Source: Clostridium sp. (GTDB lineage Bacteria > Bacillota_A > Clostridia > Lachnospirales > Lachnospiraceae). Taken from it: 43,188 bases of DNA. Shown here piece by piece: positions 42,058 to 43,188 of the stretch. A program made the position numbers and the translations under genes. The notes below the pieces were generated by a model. That model did no database searches. It worked only from the letters and a program-made list of their open reading frames with translations, and was not told the origin of the DNA. The stretch's first letter is position 1. Each line of letters opens with the position of its first letter. The stretch covers positions 1 to 43,188 of the forward strand of contig JAMPAW010000015.1 in assembly GCA_023666975.1 (NCBI GenBank), written 5' to 3'.

Positions 42058-42086
42058 TTGTTATCGATATACAGATTGAGTATAAT
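42058..42086 (+). promoter_or_regulatory. Promoter of the PIN-domain module
   Basis: TTGTTA (42058-42063), 17 bases, TATAAT (42081-42086), 24 bases before the PIN start. Confidence 0.7.
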
Positions 42087-42109
42087 AATAAGCGACAGGA
42101 GGTATTTTG

Positions 42110-42601
42110 ATGAAAAGAATGAAAGTATATCTGGATACTTCGGTAGTCAGCTATTTGTATCAATTAGATGCGCCAGAAAAAATGCGAGACACATTGACTC
42201 TGTGGGAATTGTTTAAGAGTGGTTCGTATGAAGTCTATGTATCTGATATTGTGTTTCGGGAAATTGACAAGTGCGATGAGGAAAAGCTGACTGTTCTTTT
42301 GAATTATTTAAAACAGATTGAGTATCATACAATAGAAACCAATAATGATATTATCGAGTTGGCAGGAAAATTCATTGATTTTGGAGTTCTGCGTGAAAAA
42401 AGTTTTGATGATTGTCAGCATATTGCGGCGGCGATTCTTGCAGGTTGTGATGTAATAATTTCATGGAATTTTAAGCATATCGTCAATGTAAAAACAGTAA
42501 AGGGTGTGAAAATCATAACAACGATGGAAGGATATAAAGATTTGTTGATATACCCACCATCAGCATTATTAGAAGGAGATGATGAACATGATGATGACTG
42601 A
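42110..42601 (+). CDS. PIN-domain protein, probable VapC-like toxin
   Basis: A 163-residue PIN-domain RNase candidate. Acidic residues expected in the active site are present: Asp9 in VYLDTSVVSY, Glu in VFREIDKC, Asp in SFDDCQHIAAA and the later ISWNFKHI motif. An Asp/Glu-rich tail (LLEGDDEHDDD) overlaps the next gene. The ATG at 42110 follows AGGAGG. In this subfamily the small antitoxin gene commonly comes second, as here. It would cleave RNA when free of its partner. Confidence 0.88.
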   Translation: MKRMKVYLDTSVVSYLYQLDAPEKMRDTLTLWELFKSGSYEVYVSDIVFREIDKCDEEKLTVLLNYLKQIEYHTIETNNDIIELAGKFIDFGVLREKSFDDCQHIAAAILAGCDVIISWNFKHIVNVKTVKGVKIITTMEGYKDLLIYPPSALLEGDDEHDDD

Positions 42602-42761
42602 ACCAATTGTGAGTAAGAACTTTGATGTTGAGGATATACGCAAAATTAGGGAATATAATTCCCTGCGCCATATCAAGATGACACCGGAGGAAATTATTGC
42701 AGACACAAAGAAAGGGGCAGAAAGAATCATGGAACTGCTTCGGAAAGAACAGTGTGTCTGA
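42588..42761 (+). CDS. Probable antitoxin of the PIN toxin
   Basis: A 57-residue protein overlapping the toxin gene. Several in-frame ATGs lie between 42579 and 42594; the one at 42588 has AAGGAG nine bases upstream. The sequence (FDVEDIRKIREYNSLRHIKMTPEEIIADTKKGAERIMELL) has the helical IRxxN...MTxEE pattern I associate with partners of PIN proteins of this kind. No clear DNA-binding domain is seen. A terminator follows. Confidence 0.72.
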   Translation: MMMTEPIVSKNFDVEDIRKIREYNSLRHIKMTPEEIIADTKKGAERIMELLRKEQCV

Positions 42762-42803
42762 TATCAATAGTGTGGGTAAATGGAATATATAGTTTATATG
42801 TTA

Positions 42804-42842
42804 TTAAAGAGCTGTGAGCTAAATGTGGAGCAGCTCTTTTTT
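42804..42842 (+). terminator. Intrinsic terminator after the PIN module
   Basis: AAAGAGCTG pairs with CAGCTCTTT around a 16-base loop, followed by TTT. Confidence 0.85.
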
Positions 42843-42867
42843 GTGTAACATCTTTTAATAAACCACC

Positions 42868-43046
42868 TACTATGCAGGTGCGTACACAAATGCTTCAGCT
42901 TCAAGCAAAGGAGATTATCTAATGGATGTAAATAGTTTATAACACAACAAATAGGAGTGCAAATATCACGGCAGGAAATTGCCAGTATCTTAAAAATCTC
43001 TGAAAATACAGTAATTACAGAATGTATGAAGCATATTATATGACAC
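42868..43046 (+). pseudogene. Heavily decayed IS200-like left end and tnpA
   Basis: The left-end stretch up to the ATG at 42922 matches the one at 23.68 kb closely (TATGCAGGTGyGTmCACAAA, then ATGCTTCAGCTTCAAG). MDVNSL, stop, HNK, stop, ECKYH follow, then after deletions EIASILKISEN and an ECMKHI piece of the HUH region. Half of the leader hairpin has been lost. Confidence 0.7.
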
Positions 43047-43090
43047 ATTTATGACACTTGAAGAGCAGGCTATGACATTAGGGAAAATGA

Positions 43091-43130
43091 AGGTCCATGT
43101 ACTTATGTAAGGTTAAGTATATGGACCTTT
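43091..43130 (+). terminator. Terminator-like hairpin near the window end
   Basis: AGGTCCAT pairs with ATGGACCT, followed by TTTTC. Beyond it only a small TTTCTCC/GGAGAAA hairpin is visible. No gene is supported from 43047 to 43188. Confidence 0.7.
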
Positions 43131-43188
43131 TTCATATGGGCTTTAGCCTGTTGAGTACATCGGAGTTTCTCCCGACGGAGAAATGGAG

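Noticed and set aside
42975..43043. EIASILKISENTV stretch that resembles a sigma factor helix-turn-helix
   Set aside because: It follows decayed IS200 left-end and tnpA pieces and fits, with gaps, the IASIL...EAEC...DHIHM part of TnpA better.
1..43188. Intact prophage, integrase, plasmid origin or biosynthetic cluster
   Set aside because: No integrase, structural phage gene, replication protein or biosynthetic enzyme set can be read on either strand.

Overview
The window looks like a low-to-moderate G+C Clostridia chromosome, most likely a gut Lachnospiraceae (inference). The grounds are the style of the housekeeping genes (anaerobic nrdD/nrdG, greA-lysS), strong AGGAGG ribosome binding sites, a sortase/surface-protein operon, IS200-like elements and relics of conjugative-transposon leaders. 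No rRNA, CRISPR array or intact integrase is present. One tRNA-Leu(CAG) is present.

Layout. (1) 0.2-5.6 kb: a two-component system followed by a two-gene FtsX-type ABC transporter. (2) 5.7-8.7 kb, minus strand: class III ribonucleotide reductase nrdD-nrdG behind a promoter with two NrdR-like boxes. (3) 8.9-9.2 kb: an array of three and a bit 89-90 bp repeats that fold as RNA hairpins, just ahead of a trigger-factor-like lipoprotein. Then come tRNA-Leu, an unknown two-repeat protein, greA and lysS. (4) 13.8-24 kb: accessory DNA beginning at the 3' end of lysS. It holds an MBL-fold hydrolase, a small mobile-element-type protein, a Fic protein with an operator array, a RelB/YoeB toxin-antitoxin pair, an AraC regulator with a heterodimeric ABC exporter, a decayed XRE gene, an attenuator-like leader with a 43-codon peptide, and an IS200 relic.

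(5) 24.1-31.6 kb: the most notable block, a DNA phosphorothioation (Dnd) operon in the order xre-dndC-dndD-dndE-dndA. It has overlapping genes, no dndB, and no dndFGH restriction genes. Downstream lie a decayed NERD-domain gene and an intact HNH endonuclease that is a candidate restriction partner. The island is bracketed by IS200-like relics at 23.7 and 31.7-32.5 kb.

(6) 32.6-38.7 kb: a second copy of the structured repeat with its own promoter, then a LytTR response regulator, a GHKL kinase, a 1020-residue surface protein and a class B sortase, probably one operon. (7) 38.8-43.2 kb: a helical-bundle protein, TspO, a broken metallophosphoesterase, an AAA/DUF4143 ATPase, a PIN-domain toxin module and a third IS200 relic.

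The two most interesting items are the dndB-less Dnd operon paired with an HNH nuclease, and the repeat RNA family. The RNA has two loci sharing 27 of 30 bases across the -10 region and 5' end, with compensatory changes in its hairpin.
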